Shown here piece by piece: positions 16,818-25,698 of a stretch of DNA of 64,000 bases. Numbering within the stretch: the stretch's first letter is position 1; each line of letters begins with the position of its first letter. The notes beneath the pieces are model-generated. The model saw nothing but the letters and a program-made list of their open reading frames with translations, was not told the origin of the DNA and made no database searches. This DNA comes from CAMLHP01 sp035759745 (GTDB lineage: Bacteria > Gemmatimonadota > Gemmatimonadetes > Gemmatimonadales > GWC2-71-9), in NCBI GenBank assembly GCA_035759745.1, contig DASTUF010000084.1, forward strand, positions 1 through 64,000, written 5' to 3'. The position numbers and the translations under genes are program-made.

Positions 16818-18836
16818 CTACGGGGTCAGCGGCCTGGTCTCCGGCTCGATCTTCACAATCCACAGGCCGTTGTTGTTGTCATTCACGTACGCCAGCCCGT
16901 CCTTCACCACTACGCCCCACGTGTTGGGCGAGTTCTTCACTTCGCCGTCCATGTCGCCCGTGTGCACGTGGACGATCTCGCGATTCTGGGCCCGGAGATC
17001 ACCCCGCAGCTCGCCGCTGATATCGAAGGCGCGGAACCCGCCCTGGTACGCCCCCATGTAGAGCGTGTCGCCCGCCACCCACACGTTGTGCACCCCACCA
17101 TACTCCGGTTCGTACCACGCCACCGAGCGGGGCTGCTCCATGTCCGACACGTCAATCACCTGCAGGCGGCCGTAGGCGCGCCCTGCCGCTGCGTCCTTGG
17201 CGCCCTTCACCCCGGCGCCGGGGAACACCTCGTCGGCGATGAACACATAGTCGTTGTGGCGCCACGCGGTGTGGGTGCCACGGATGAAGCCGGGGCCGCC
17301 GACCGCCTCGACTTCCCTATACAGCGCGTTGAGGTCGTACTTGTACTGGGTCACCATCTGGGGGTTGGACGGGCTGCCGCCCTTCACTCCATTGCCCACG
17401 TCGAGGATCACCAGCCCGTCGTTCCAGTAGGACAGGTATGCCAGGCCGTCCTTGATGTCGATGTCGTGCAGGGTACGGCCGGCATCGGGCCGATCCGTGC
17501 GCCACTGCCCCACTTCCCTGGGATTCGCCGGGTCACCTATGTCCACCACGTGCATGGCGCCGGTGCCGTCGTTGGTGAGGTACACATGGGTGCCGTACTT
17601 CGGCTGCTGGTAGATGAACGCCGAGTGGACTCCGGCGTGGACGCCGTCGGTGAACTCCGCGACCACCTTCGGGTGGAGCGGGTCTTCCAGCGTGGCGATG
17701 ACGATCCCGTTCTTGCGATCCGACGCGCCCTCGCGGGTGAACACCAGCGTCTTCCCGTCGGGCGTGGTCATCACGTCATTGACTCGGCGGGTGTTGGTGA
17801 CGACCGAGTCGGTCACCACCGGATTCGCCGGATCGCTGATGTCGATCGCGTACATCCGGTCTCCGCCTCGGCCCGTGCCGAGGTAGGCAGCCTTGCCGCT
17901 GGGGTGCACCCAGACCTCCTCGGTGCGGAAGAGCGATCGAGGCAGGCGACCCACCACCGTGGCTGGCCGGCGCACATCGCGCGGCGCCAGCGTGACCGCG
18001 GCGTCAGCGCTGCGGGTCCCGAAGCTCGCGGTGATCAGGTAGTCACCCGGCTCGTAACCCACGAACGCCCCGTCGGCATCGATCGTCCCATTGCCAGGCG
18101 AGAAACTCCACTGCGGCGTGAGTCCGGCGATCTCTCTGCCGTTGGCATCGCGCGCCACAGCGGTGAGACGCAGCACGTCGCCCTCCTTCCCCTCCACGCG
18201 CGGGGGGCTGATCGCGACGCTGGCAACCGGGGTCGCCACGATCTCGACGGGCACTTCCGTGCGCACGTCGCCCACCGCCGCCGTGATGACGGCCCGGCCG
18301 GGGGCCAGCGCCATCACCACGCCATCTGCCGACACATCCGCCACCCGGGACGCCGAGCTGCGCCATGCGATCTGGTCATCCCGTTCGTCGCTCGCGGCGG
18401 ACCACGACGTCGCCGACAGCCGCACACGCTGCCCGATGGCGAGCCGGGAGACTGACGGCGTCACGCTGATGCGGGCCGCCGGGCCCGGCACCATCCGGAT
18501 CTGCAACCGCTCGAGATACGGCTTGGCCCCTGGCACGGTCGCGACCGCCCCCACCACGATGGAGCCGGTGGCGCCGGAACGCACCAGGCCGCTGGTGTCC
18601 ACCGAGCCTTCGAAATACCCGCCGGTCAGGAAGTAGCGGATGCTGGCGTTGGGCACCGGCTCGCCATTGGCGCCGAGCGCGCGCGCGCTCAGGCGCACGG
18701 AATCGCCCGCGACCACGGTGAGCTCGGAGCCCGAGGCAAAGGCAATGCGCGAAACGGGTGAGGCTGCCAGGGATGACGTGGGCGCTTGGGGCGCTTGCTG
18801 CATCAGCGCGGCGAGCGCCAGGAGACCTGTGAGCAT
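16818..18836 (-). CDS. Secreted LVIVD-repeat beta-propeller protein with bacterial Ig-like domains
   Basis: 672 residues. A short N-terminal signal (MLTGLLALAALMQQ) is followed by three Big-type Ig-like domains (about 30-300), visible as repeated VVAGDSVRLSA, LAIGQRVRLSA and EGKEGDVLRLTA strands. The C-terminal half (about 315-670) is an LVIVD/choice-of-anchor propeller with repeats such as YAIDISDPANPVV, MHVVDIGDPANPREV and LQVIDVSDMEQPR. Family members are extracellular or periplasmic and of unclear function, probably binding partners. It is monocistronic and convergent with the small genes on its left. Confidence 0.85.
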   Translation of the reverse strand: MLTGLLALAALMQQAPQAPTSSLAASPVSRIAFASGSELTVVAGDSVRLSARALGANGEPVPNASIRYFLTGGYFEGSVDTSGLVRSGATGSIVVGAVATVPGAKPYLERLQIRMVPGPAARISVTPSVSRLAIGQRVRLSATSWSAASDERDDQIAWRSSASRVADVSADGVVMALAPGRAVITAAVGDVRTEVPVEIVATPVASVAISPPRVEGKEGDVLRLTAVARDANGREIAGLTPQWSFSPGNGTIDADGAFVGYEPGDYLITASFGTRSADAAVTLAPRDVRRPATVVGRLPRSLFRTEEVWVHPSGKAAYLGTGRGGDRMYAIDISDPANPVVTDSVVTNTRRVNDVMTTPDGKTLVFTREGASDRKNGIVIATLEDPLHPKVVAEFTDGVHAGVHSAFIYQQPKYGTHVYLTNDGTGAMHVVDIGDPANPREVGQWRTDRPDAGRTLHDIDIKDGLAYLSYWNDGLVILDVGNGVKGGSPSNPQMVTQYKYDLNALYREVEAVGGPGFIRGTHTAWRHNDYVFIADEVFPGAGVKGAKDAAAGRAYGRLQVIDVSDMEQPRSVAWYEPEYGGVHNVWVAGDTLYMGAYQGGFRAFDISGELRGDLRAQNREIVHVHTGDMDGEVKNSPNTWGVVVKDGLAYVNDNNNGLWIVKIEPETRPLTP

Positions 18837-18968
18837 GCGGCCTGACTCGATGAGAGGGAATAAGTGGCCCTACGGGGCCCGCCCGGCGCAGGTTGCGGTC
18901 CGGGAAACCCGAACCGCCGCAGGGGCGTAGGTTACGGCCTATTCTACCCCCGACCCGGAGGTCATGCC

Positions 18969-19460
18969 ATGCGCCGTTCGATCGTCCTGCTGTTCGCTCT
19001 GGCTCTCGGTGGCACCGCCTCGGCCAGCGCCCAGGCCACGACCCCGGCCCCGGATCGGGCCGCCGACAGCGCTGCCGTGCTGGCCGTGGTCCACCGCGTC
19101 TTCGACGCCATGCGGAGCCGCGATTCAGCGCTGCTCCGCACCGCCTTTGCCGAGGACGCCCGGCTGTTCACGCCCGGCATGCGCGACGGCGCGCCGGTGG
19201 TGCACGCAGAACCCATCAACGGGTTCATCGAAGCCGTTGGCCAGCCCAGCGACTCGACCTGGGACGAGCGGATCTACGGAACGGAAGTTCGGCTCGACGG
19301 CGGCCTCGCCACCGTGTGGACCGAGTACGACTTTTTCCTCGGCAGCAAATTCCTGCACTGCGGCGTGGACGCCTTCCAGCTCGCGCGGTATCCCGATGGG
19401 TGGAAGATCACGAGCCTTGGGGACACGAGACAGCGGGAGGGGTGCCCCAAGAGACAGTAG
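18969..19460 (+). CDS. Exported NTF2/SnoaL-like (DUF4440-type) protein
   Basis: 163 residues with a signal peptide ending near ASASAQ and GGAGG before the ATG at 18969. The mature domain is a cone-shaped NTF2-like fold: AAVLAVVHRVFDAMRSRD, then LLRTAFAEDARLF, ending with FQLARYPDGWKITSL. Members bind small hydrophobic ligands or are isomerase-like. No catalytic residues can be assigned. The stop is followed by the repeat hairpin. Confidence 0.78.
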   Translation: MRRSIVLLFALALGGTASASAQATTPAPDRAADSAAVLAVVHRVFDAMRSRDSALLRTAFAEDARLFTPGMRDGAPVVHAEPINGFIEAVGQPSDSTWDERIYGTEVRLDGGLATVWTEYDFFLGSKFLHCGVDAFQLARYPDGWKITSLGDTRQREGCPKRQ

Positions 19461-19567
19461 CAAGTGGGGAGTGGGGAGTGGGAAGTGGGGAGTGGGGAGT
19501 GGGGAGTGGGGAGTGGGAGGTGGTCTCTACTTCCTACTTCCCACTCCCCACTTCCCACTTCCCACTC
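19461..19567. repeat. Word-repeat hairpin (word GGGAAGTGGGGAGT)
   Basis: The left arm (19462-19522) holds about nine copies of GGGGAGT/GGGAAGT. The right arm (19529-19567) is the pyrimidine complement (TTCCCACTCCCCACTTCCC type). It lies between converging genes, and the ligase on the minus strand terminates inside it (stop 19534-19536). The same word occurs at 25768-25800, 28241-28330 and 62241-62285. Confidence 0.75.
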
Positions 19568-20481
19568 AGCAGTCTTGGGTGTCTCAGCATCCCGTCATTG
19601 GTCCACTCCGAGAACCCCACGCTGGCCTTCAGGCGAGGCGTTACCCAGTGCGCCTTCTCGCTCGGAGCTACCCTGAGGCCTGCCACTGGCGGTCGCTGGC
19701 GCTCCAGCGGCGCCAGCCGCTGCCGGAGCTCACGCAGCATCGCATCGGTGAAGCCGGTGCCCACCTTGCCCGCATAGCGCAGCGCCCCGGCCTCCTTCAC
19801 GCCCAGCAGCAGCGCGCCCAGCCCGGCTCGACTGCCCTTCGGCTCAGTCCAGCCGATGATGACGAACTCGCCCTGCTGCACCGGCTTGAGTTTGACCCAG
19901 TCGCGTGAGCGTCCGCTGCGATAGCTGCTGGCAGCGCGCTTTCCCATGAGCCCCTCAAAGCCCGCATCCACCATCGCGGCGAACAGTTCGTCAAAGCTGC
20001 CATCCAGCACCGGGGTCAGGCGCAGTGCACCGAGGTCCTCGACCGACTGCTCGAGCAGCGCCCGGCGCTCGGTCCATGGAAGGCGCGTCACTCGCTTGCC
20101 TGCAAGCGCCAGGCAATCGAACACCGAATACTCCACCGGTACATCGCGTTGGATCGCCGGCGGCGGATTGGCCCGCTTCATTCGCTGCTGCAGCCGCGCG
20201 AAGCTGGGCACGCCGGTGGCGGGGTCGGTTGCGATGAGCTCGCCATCCACGATCGCGCCGTCGGGCAGCGCCTCGCCCAGCCGCGCCGCGACCTCGGGAT
20301 AGTTGCCCTCCACCCGAAGCTTGTTGCGGGAATAGATCCGGATCTCGTTGCCCTGGCGGGACGCAATGGCCCGAACGCCGTCGAGCTTCGGCTCGTAGAT
20401 CCAGCCATCCGGCAATGCGAGGGGCTTGACCAGGGTGGCCAGCATCGGCGCGATCCAGCCTCGCGGGCTGGCTTCGCTCAC
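19534..20481 (-). CDS. ATP-dependent DNA ligase (stand-alone LigD-type ligase domain)
   Basis: 315 residues. An ATP-dependent ligase for non-homologous end joining, corresponding to the LigD ligase module. The adenylated lysine is K32 in EPKLDG (motif I). Later motifs are VDGELIA (III), GFEGLMGKR (IV) and DWVKLKPVQ (V), followed by an OB-fold. The final 9-10 residues (about GKWEVGSGK) are encoded by the word-repeat element at 19461-19567 and are not expected from the family. The start ATG overlaps the polymerase stop (ATGA). Third gene of the Ku operon. Confidence 0.92.
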   Translation of the reverse strand: MSEASPRGWIAPMLATLVKPLALPDGWIYEPKLDGVRAIASRQGNEIRIYSRNKLRVEGNYPEVAARLGEALPDGAIVDGELIATDPATGVPSFARLQQRMKRANPPPAIQRDVPVEYSVFDCLALAGKRVTRLPWTERRALLEQSVEDLGALRLTPVLDGSFDELFAAMVDAGFEGLMGKRAASSYRSGRSRDWVKLKPVQQGEFVIIGWTEPKGSRAGLGALLLGVKEAGALRYAGKVGTGFTDAMLRELRQRLAPLERQRPPVAGLRVAPSEKAHWVTPRLKASVGFSEWTNDGMLRHPRLLSGKWEVGSGK

Positions 20482-21566
20482 CCGCCCGGCTCGCTGCCGG
20501 CCGCGCCCAGCGCGGCGCCAAGGTCTGCCTTGTGCTCGAGAATATCGGCCCAGGGGTCGCCGTGGCGGGCGATGTGCTCTGCGGCGGTCCTGAGGGTGAA
20601 GTCGGTGGGATAGACCGAGGCCAGCTCATCCCAGCGAAGCGGCATCGACACAGTTGCTGCCGGATGCATTCGCGGCGATAGCGCCGCCGCCAGCGACTTC
20701 CCCCGGACATTCTGGTTGAAATCGAAGAACACCTTGCCGGTGCGGTTTTCCACCGACCACTCGAGCGTCACCTGCTTCGGCGCCCGCTGGGCCGCGAACT
20801 CGCCCAGGGCGCGCGCCATCTCGCGCACCTCGTCGAAGGTGAAATCGCGCAGGATCGGCAGGTACAGATGCAGTCCGGTCTTGCCCGACGTCTTTACGTA
20901 GGCCGAGAGTCCCAGCGACAGCGCGATCTCCCGGACCTCGAGCGCCACGTCGCGCACCATGGCGAAGCCCTTTCGGTGCAGCCGAGGTTCCTCCCCTTGC
21001 CCCTCCTTGCCGGAGTAGAGGTAGGCATCGAGATCCACCACCAGAAAGTCGGGGTAGTTGAGGCGTGACTCCTCGACCGCCGCCTCGGACGAGGCGTAAT
21101 CGGTGCCGAGCGAACGGCCATCGGCGCCGCGGCCGATGCGCGAGAACCACACATGGTACTCCAGCGCCGCGAACTGACCCAGCCAGAGCAGCGTCGCGAG
21201 ATTGCTCGCCAGCAGCAGGTCGATCGCGCCCTTGTTCTCCGGGCTGAACACCGCCAGCGACCGCACGAAGGCGGGAGCGTCGGGAAACTTCTTCTGGAAG
21301 AACTTCTTTCCCCCCACGCCATCGGGCGCGCGGGTGACGAACACCGGACGATCCTTCAGGTGCGGCAGCAGCCACGGTGACGCTGCGGCCAGGTAGCGCA
21401 GCAGGTCGCGCTTGGTCGCGGCCGGGCGCGCCTCGGGCCAGAGCGGCTTGTCCAGGCTGGTGACGTCCACCCGGTGGCGGCCCATGGTGAGGGTCGCCGT
21501 GGCGCCGGCGTCGTCCAGCTGCTCCAGCACTTTGGCCACCTGGTCGGCGCTGCCGGGAGACCCCAT
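20478..21566 (-). CDS. Stand-alone LigD-type polymerase domain (PolDom, primase-like)
   Basis: 362 residues of the archaeo-eukaryotic primase superfamily, equivalent to the LigD polymerase module that fills gaps and adds ribonucleotides at broken ends. The metal residues are D178 and D180 in VVDLDAY, with D282 in FFDFNQN. The SGKTGLHLYLP stretch (227-237) holds the nucleotide-binding histidine. No 3'-phosphoesterase domain is fused to it or found nearby. It is the second gene of a ku-pol-lig operon, 3 bases after Ku and 4-base overlapped with the ligase. Confidence 0.92.
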   Translation of the reverse strand: MGSPGSADQVAKVLEQLDDAGATATLTMGRHRVDVTSLDKPLWPEARPAATKRDLLRYLAAASPWLLPHLKDRPVFVTRAPDGVGGKKFFQKKFPDAPAFVRSLAVFSPENKGAIDLLLASNLATLLWLGQFAALEYHVWFSRIGRGADGRSLGTDYASSEAAVEESRLNYPDFLVVDLDAYLYSGKEGQGEEPRLHRKGFAMVRDVALEVREIALSLGLSAYVKTSGKTGLHLYLPILRDFTFDEVREMARALGEFAAQRAPKQVTLEWSVENRTGKVFFDFNQNVRGKSLAAALSPRMHPAATVSMPLRWDELASVYPTDFTLRTAAEHIARHGDPWADILEHKADLGAALGAAGSEPGG

Positions 21567-21569
21567 GCG

Positions 21570-22409
21570 TCAGCCGGCTTTCCGGCCCGTGGTGCTCTTG
21601 CGGGTACGGCGTCGCGCCGGTGCGTTCGGCCTGGCCTTGCTCCCACGCGAACGCTTGAGGCTCCGAGCCAGCGCCTCGCGCAAGTCGATCACCTCGGTCT
21701 CCTTGTGCTCCGGAGCGGCCACGACCTCCTTGCCCTCAAGCTTGGCATCGATCAGCTCCGATACCGCCTCACGGTACGTGTCCTTGTAGTCCTCGGGGTC
21801 GAACGGCTTCCGCAGCATGGTGATCAGTTGCTGGGCCAGCTTCACTTCTTCGGCGGTGACCTTGGTCTTGGAGATGTCGGCGCCCTCGGTGGCGACGATT
21901 TCATCGGGATAGAAGAGCGTCTCCAGCATCAGCGTACCCTCGCGGGGCCGCAGCGCGCAGAGCTGCTCCTTCTTTCGAATGGTGATGGTGGCGATGGCCA
22001 GGAGGTTCTTTTCGGTCAAGGCGCGCATCAGCAGCGCATAAGGCTTCTCGCCCCGGTCACCCGGGAGAAGGTGATAGGCCTTCTCGAAATAGATCGGGTC
22101 GATCTCGGAACCTTCGACGAACGCGCTGATGTCGATGGTGTGCTTGCTGCGCACGGGAAGCTTCTCGAAGTCCTCGTCGGTCATGGTCACGAAGCGGTCC
22201 TTGCCGTACTCGTAGCCGCGCACGATCTCCTCCCACGCCACTTCCACCTCGTCGGTGGGACACCAGCGCTTCTGCTGGATCGGCGTTCCGCAGCTCGCGT
22301 GGATCAGCTTGAAGGAGACGTCCTTCGAGCGGGTGGCACTGTGCAGTTTCACCGGGATGCTCACCAGCCCGAAGCTGATGATCCCTGACCAGATTGCTCG
22401 TTCCGCCAT
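21570..22409 (-). CDS. ku: Non-homologous end-joining protein Ku
   Basis: 279 residues, bacterial homodimeric Ku that encircles DNA ends and recruits LigD-type enzymes. The N-terminus ERAIWSGIISFGLVSIPVKL is a hallmark. The central beta-barrel includes KRWCPTDEVEVAWEEIVRGY and FEKAYHLLPG. The C-terminal tail is strongly basic (RGSKARPNAPARRRTRK), the extension that in other bacteria tunes DNA binding and ligase stimulation. First gene of the operon, divergent from the pyruvyl-transferase gene. A purine-rich GGGGGG lies just upstream of the ATG. Confidence 0.97.
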   Translation of the reverse strand: MAERAIWSGIISFGLVSIPVKLHSATRSKDVSFKLIHASCGTPIQQKRWCPTDEVEVAWEEIVRGYEYGKDRFVTMTDEDFEKLPVRSKHTIDISAFVEGSEIDPIYFEKAYHLLPGDRGEKPYALLMRALTEKNLLAIATITIRKKEQLCALRPREGTLMLETLFYPDEIVATEGADISKTKVTAEEVKLAQQLITMLRKPFDPEDYKDTYREAVSELIDAKLEGKEVVAAPEHKETEVIDLREALARSLKRSRGSKARPNAPARRRTRKSTTGRKAG

Positions 22410-22612
22410 ATACCCCCCAGGTCGGCCGCATGGATATCCACACGGCTATCCACATCGAATGCACACCGTTTCCACCACAGCGGGCCGTGAACTTCGGCTC
22501 ACCGATCAAGTATGCATCGGATTCGGGGGGCTGCGGTGCGGGGCGTCACGAGAGGCAAAGTTCCGCCCGCCGTTGCCGCAGCAACCGGGCCCGGTTTTCA
22601 TTCCCCGCACAG
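22410..22612. other. Divergent intergenic region with two DnaA-box-like 9-mers
   Basis: 203 bases between ku and the plus-strand gene at 22613. ATATCCACA (22434-22442) and CTATCCACA (22446-22454) each differ by one base from the DnaA box TTATCCACA and lie 3 bases apart, 25-45 bases upstream of the ku start. No clear sigma-70 promoter is visible. The plus-strand frame is open across it from 22394, but the protein sequence there has no recognisable character. Confidence 0.4.
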
Positions 22613-23518
22613 ATGCGCGTCTACTACTACCAGGACTCATACGGAAACTTCGGTGACGAGCTGAACCAGTGGCTCTGGCCCCGGGTGCTTCCGCGTGGTT
22701 TTGACCGCAGTGACAACGCCCTGCTGCTCGGCATTGGAACGCTGATCCGCCAGGAAGTGCCGGAGACGGCCATCAAGGTGGTCATGGGCGCGGGCGCGGG
22801 CTATGGAGAACTGCCGCAGCTGGACGAGCGGTGGCGCTTCTACGCCGTTCGCGGCCCACGCACGGCCGCCGCCCTCGGCCTTCCCGCTGAGCTGGCCATG
22901 ACGGATACGGCTGCCCTGGTCAACGCGCTCGAGCCACTCGCCGGTGGGCGTGCGGGGGTGGGGTTCATGCCCCATCACGTGAGCCGCGACCTGTATGACT
23001 GGGCCAGTCTGAGCCGCCGCCTGGGCCTGGTCTATCTCGACCCCCGCGCGCCGGTGCCGCGGCTGCTGGCCCGGATGAAGCGGCTGAAGCTGGTCCTCGC
23101 CGAAGCAATGCACGGCGCGATCGTGGCCGACGCGCTCCGGGTGCCATGGGTACCGGTTCGCGCCTACGACCATATCAACTCGTTCAAGTGGCACGATTGG
23201 GCCGATTCGCTCGAGTTGAGCTACGAGCCGGTCGACCTGCCCGCGCTCGCCGACAACCACCAGCTGCACCCTGCGCGGCGGCTGAACGATTACGCCAAGC
23301 AGGCCTGGCGCCGGAAGTCACTCACCCGCCTCGGCGCACCCAAACGCCAGGTTCCCAGTACCCAGGCAGAGATCGACCACGCTTCGGCAACGCTTGCTGG
23401 ACTTGCACGCGAAGAACACGGAAGGCTGTCGGAGGACAGCGTCCTGGCCGACCGCGTCAGGCGGCTCCAGGATGCGCTCGCCCGTGTGAGCGCCGACTGG
23501 TGTGGCCCCGCGGCCTGA
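22613..23518 (+). CDS. Polysaccharide pyruvyl transferase-family (ExoV-like) protein
   Basis: 301 residues starting at MRVYYYQ. The N-terminus YYYQDSYGNFGDELNQW and the following LLLGIGTLI match ExoV-type pyruvyl transferases, as does the late LVLAEAMHGAIVADALRVPW. Such enzymes add ketal-linked pyruvate to polysaccharide sugars using PEP. The C-terminal 70 residues are helical and basic and may be specific to this protein. It stands alone with no glycosyltransferase cluster, so the acceptor is unknown. A longer start at 22394 is possible but unlikely. Confidence 0.8.
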   Translation: MRVYYYQDSYGNFGDELNQWLWPRVLPRGFDRSDNALLLGIGTLIRQEVPETAIKVVMGAGAGYGELPQLDERWRFYAVRGPRTAAALGLPAELAMTDTAALVNALEPLAGGRAGVGFMPHHVSRDLYDWASLSRRLGLVYLDPRAPVPRLLARMKRLKLVLAEAMHGAIVADALRVPWVPVRAYDHINSFKWHDWADSLELSYEPVDLPALADNHQLHPARRLNDYAKQAWRRKSLTRLGAPKRQVPSTQAEIDHASATLAGLAREEHGRLSEDSVLADRVRRLQDALARVSADWCGPAA

Positions 23519-23524
23519 CGTCGC

Positions 23525-24655
23525 TCAACTCAGCAATGCAGTCAGGAAACGAATACGAATGCCGCCGGTGACGGTGGAGAACGTTTCCTCCAGCGGCAGG
23601 CCGAGCTGACGTTCGAACTGGGGGTGCGCCACCAGCACTCCCACCATCCACCCGGCTCCATCCCGCCGAAGCAGCTGACCCAGCCTGGCGTACAGATCGC
23701 GCAACCGCATGGCCTCGCCGATCCGCATCCCGTAGGGCGGGTTGGTGAGGAGCAAGCCCGGCACGCCACTCAACTCCAGGGCGGAGATCGGCTGTTGGGC
23801 GATGTCGAGATCACTCAGGACCCCCGCCCGTTCTGCATTGGCGCGGCAAGCAGCAATCGCCCCGGCATCGCGATCAAGGGCACGAATCGGCACCGAGGAC
23901 GCGGGCATTACCTCTGACGACAGCTCGTGCCGGATGGTCGCAGTATCAGCACCGGCCAGCAGCGGCCATTGCTCGCAGGCAAAGCTTCTCGCCCGGCCGG
24001 GCGGAATTCTCCGCGCCAGCATCGCCGCCTCGATCGGGATGGTGCCAGATCCGGCGAAGGGATCCGCCAACGGTCGGTCACCAGTCCAGCCTGAGCCCAT
24101 CAGCATCGCTGCTGCCAGCGTTTCGCGGAGGGGCGCCTTGCCGGCGGCTTGACGGTAACCCCGTCGATGCAGCAGTTCCCCCGAGGCGTCGGCGCTCACC
24201 GTGACCTCGTCCCGGAACACCCGCACGATCAGTCGCTGGAGGTTGGCCTCGGCCGGCGCGTCATCCGGCGGCCATCGAACAGCCGCGAGTCCCTCGACCG
24301 CCGAGGCTGCCGCGCGCGCCAGGCGCTCGGCGATGCCACCCTGATGGTAGAGTTTTGATTTTCTGGAGGTGACGCGGAACGCTACCTGGTCGCCCGAGCG
24401 CAGCACCTCGTGCCAGGGGAGCGCTTTGGCATGACGCTCGAGCTCCGGGAAAGTGCGCGCATGAAATGAATCGAGGCGAAGCAGCAGCCGGGAGGCAGTA
24501 CGAAGCTGGAGATTGAGCCGGAAGAGGTCGGCCGGCGCGGCGCGAAACGATACGCCACCGGGCTCGGTGCCGTCAGGCTCGATCCCCAGTGCCCGGAGCT
24601 CGGCCGCCGTGATCGCTTCGATCCCTGGAGCCGTGACGGCGAAGCACGAATGCAT
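23525..24655 (-). CDS. RlmL-like THUMP-domain RNA methyltransferase
   Basis: 376 residues. N-terminal ferredoxin-like plus THUMP region (about 1-160, beginning CFAVTAPGIEAITAAELRAL) followed by a Rossmann methyltransferase domain: LADPFAGSGTIPIEAAMLA (motif I) and the N6-amino or N2-guanine motif NPPYGMRIG. This fits the RlmL/TrmN class that makes N2-methylguanosine in 23S rRNA or tRNA. The exact target is not decidable from the sequence. Start at 24655 chosen because upstream sequence falls in the repeat element. Confidence 0.9.
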   Translation of the reverse strand: MHSCFAVTAPGIEAITAAELRALGIEPDGTEPGGVSFRAAPADLFRLNLQLRTASRLLLRLDSFHARTFPELERHAKALPWHEVLRSGDQVAFRVTSRKSKLYHQGGIAERLARAAASAVEGLAAVRWPPDDAPAEANLQRLIVRVFRDEVTVSADASGELLHRRGYRQAAGKAPLRETLAAAMLMGSGWTGDRPLADPFAGSGTIPIEAAMLARRIPPGRARSFACEQWPLLAGADTATIRHELSSEVMPASSVPIRALDRDAGAIAACRANAERAGVLSDLDIAQQPISALELSGVPGLLLTNPPYGMRIGEAMRLRDLYARLGQLLRRDGAGWMVGVLVAHPQFERQLGLPLEETFSTVTGGIRIRFLTALLS

Positions 24656-24663
24656 GCAGGAAA

Positions 24664-24737
24664 GTAGGCGTGGGGCGTGAGGCGTGCGGCGTGGGGGTTT
24701 TGCCTCACGCCCCAGGCCCCACGCCCCACGCCTCACC
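24664..24737. repeat. Word-repeat hairpin (word GGCGTGGGGCGTGAG)
   Basis: Left arm 24665-24695 and right arm 24701-24737 are imperfect reverse complements built of GCGTGGGGC and GCGTGAGGC words, separated by a short TTTT-containing loop. It lies between two minus-strand genes: the stop of the upstream gene (24733-24735) is inside the right arm, and it ends about 9 bases before the RlmL-like start codon. Related to 4627-4694 and 48711-48771. Confidence 0.7.
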
Positions 24738-25698
24738 AGGCGACAGCGATCCCATCCGGCCCCGCGCCGGTCTTGAAGCGCCGCACTTCCTCCAGCGTGC
24801 GCAGGTCCACCATCGCGGCCTCGTCGGTGCCCTGGAGCGACACGAACGCATAGGCGCCGTCGGGGCTGATGGCGGTGCCGACCGGCTGGCCATCGCCGAA
24901 GCTGATGGCCCGGCGCTCCGACCTGCTCGCGACGTCGAAGACGCGAAGCACGCCAGTCATCGGTGCCGGAACCAGCGCCGTCCCCCCGTCCGCCGAAATA
25001 GCCACCCGGTACGGCAACCCGGCGGCGGGAAGCGTGTCGAGCACCTTCCAATTCTGCGCGTCGACCACGGTCACGGTGTGGTCGGTGTTGCTGCCCACCC
25101 AGACCTCGCGGCCGTCGGGAGTTACCCCCACGCCCTCGGTGCGAGGCGCCACGTCGAGGCTGCGCACAGGAGTGCCGCCAACGAGGTCAATTTCAGTGAT
25201 GGAATTGCTGCCGACGTTGGCAGTGAAGGCTCGGCGTCCGTCGGCAGTGACAGCCACCATGTGGGAGCCGCGCGCGTTGGTGGAAATAGCCCTTTCGACC
25301 ACGCCCGTGGCGGGGTTCACGAGCAGCACTGCGGAGTTGGCTTCGACCGTCACTACAACCAGGGAGTCACCCGGTAGCACCACGATGCCGTGGGGCCGTC
25401 GGTACTCGCCGAGGTCGATGGTACGCCGGACGCTGTGGGTGAGGAGGTCGATGACGGTGAGCGAACTGCCCGGTTCCTGGCCGCCGTAGTTGGCCACGAT
25501 CGCCCACTCGCCGCTGCCCGCCACAGCCACTTCATGGGGGCCGCTGCCCGTTGGGACCGTCGCAAGCGCCTGCCCCGAGCCGATCTCGATGATCGACGCG
25601 GTCGCTTCCTGCTTGTTGGCGACGATGAGGAGCGCACCGGCGGGAACTGCGGCCTGTGCCTGAGCCAGGATGGTGATGGCGAGGAGGAGGGAGGGCAT
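24733..25698 (-). CDS. YncE/YVTN-family beta-propeller protein, exported
   Basis: 321 residues with a short signal peptide (about 1-17). The whole mature protein is a seven-bladed propeller of about 40-residue repeats with the IANxxxxxVxVID-type core: LLIVANKQEATASIIEIGSG, SLTVIDLLTHSVRRTI, AVLLVNPATGVVER, FTANVGSNSITEIDL, TVTVVDAQNWKVLDTL and so on. Members are periplasmic surface or ligand-binding proteins without enzymatic activity. It precedes the RlmL-like gene with the repeat hairpin between. Confidence 0.88.
   Translation of the reverse strand: MPSLLLAITILAQAQAAVPAGALLIVANKQEATASIIEIGSGQALATVPTGSGPHEVAVAGSGEWAIVANYGGQEPGSSLTVIDLLTHSVRRTIDLGEYRRPHGIVVLPGDSLVVVTVEANSAVLLVNPATGVVERAISTNARGSHMVAVTADGRRAFTANVGSNSITEIDLVGGTPVRSLDVAPRTEGVGVTPDGREVWVGSNTDHTVTVVDAQNWKVLDTLPAAGLPYRVAISADGGTALVPAPMTGVLRVFDVASRSERRAISFGDGQPVGTAISPDGAYAFVSLQGTDEAAMVDLRTLEEVRRFKTGAGPDGIAVAW

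Noticed and set aside
16962..18455. 497-codon plus-strand frame opposite the LVIVD protein
   Set aside because: Low-complexity His/Arg/Val sequence with no start signal. The minus strand carries clear LVIVD repeats.
19461..19567. CRISPR-like direct repeats
   Set aside because: The units are 7 bases, contiguous and without unique spacers, and they form an inverted pair. No cas genes are present.
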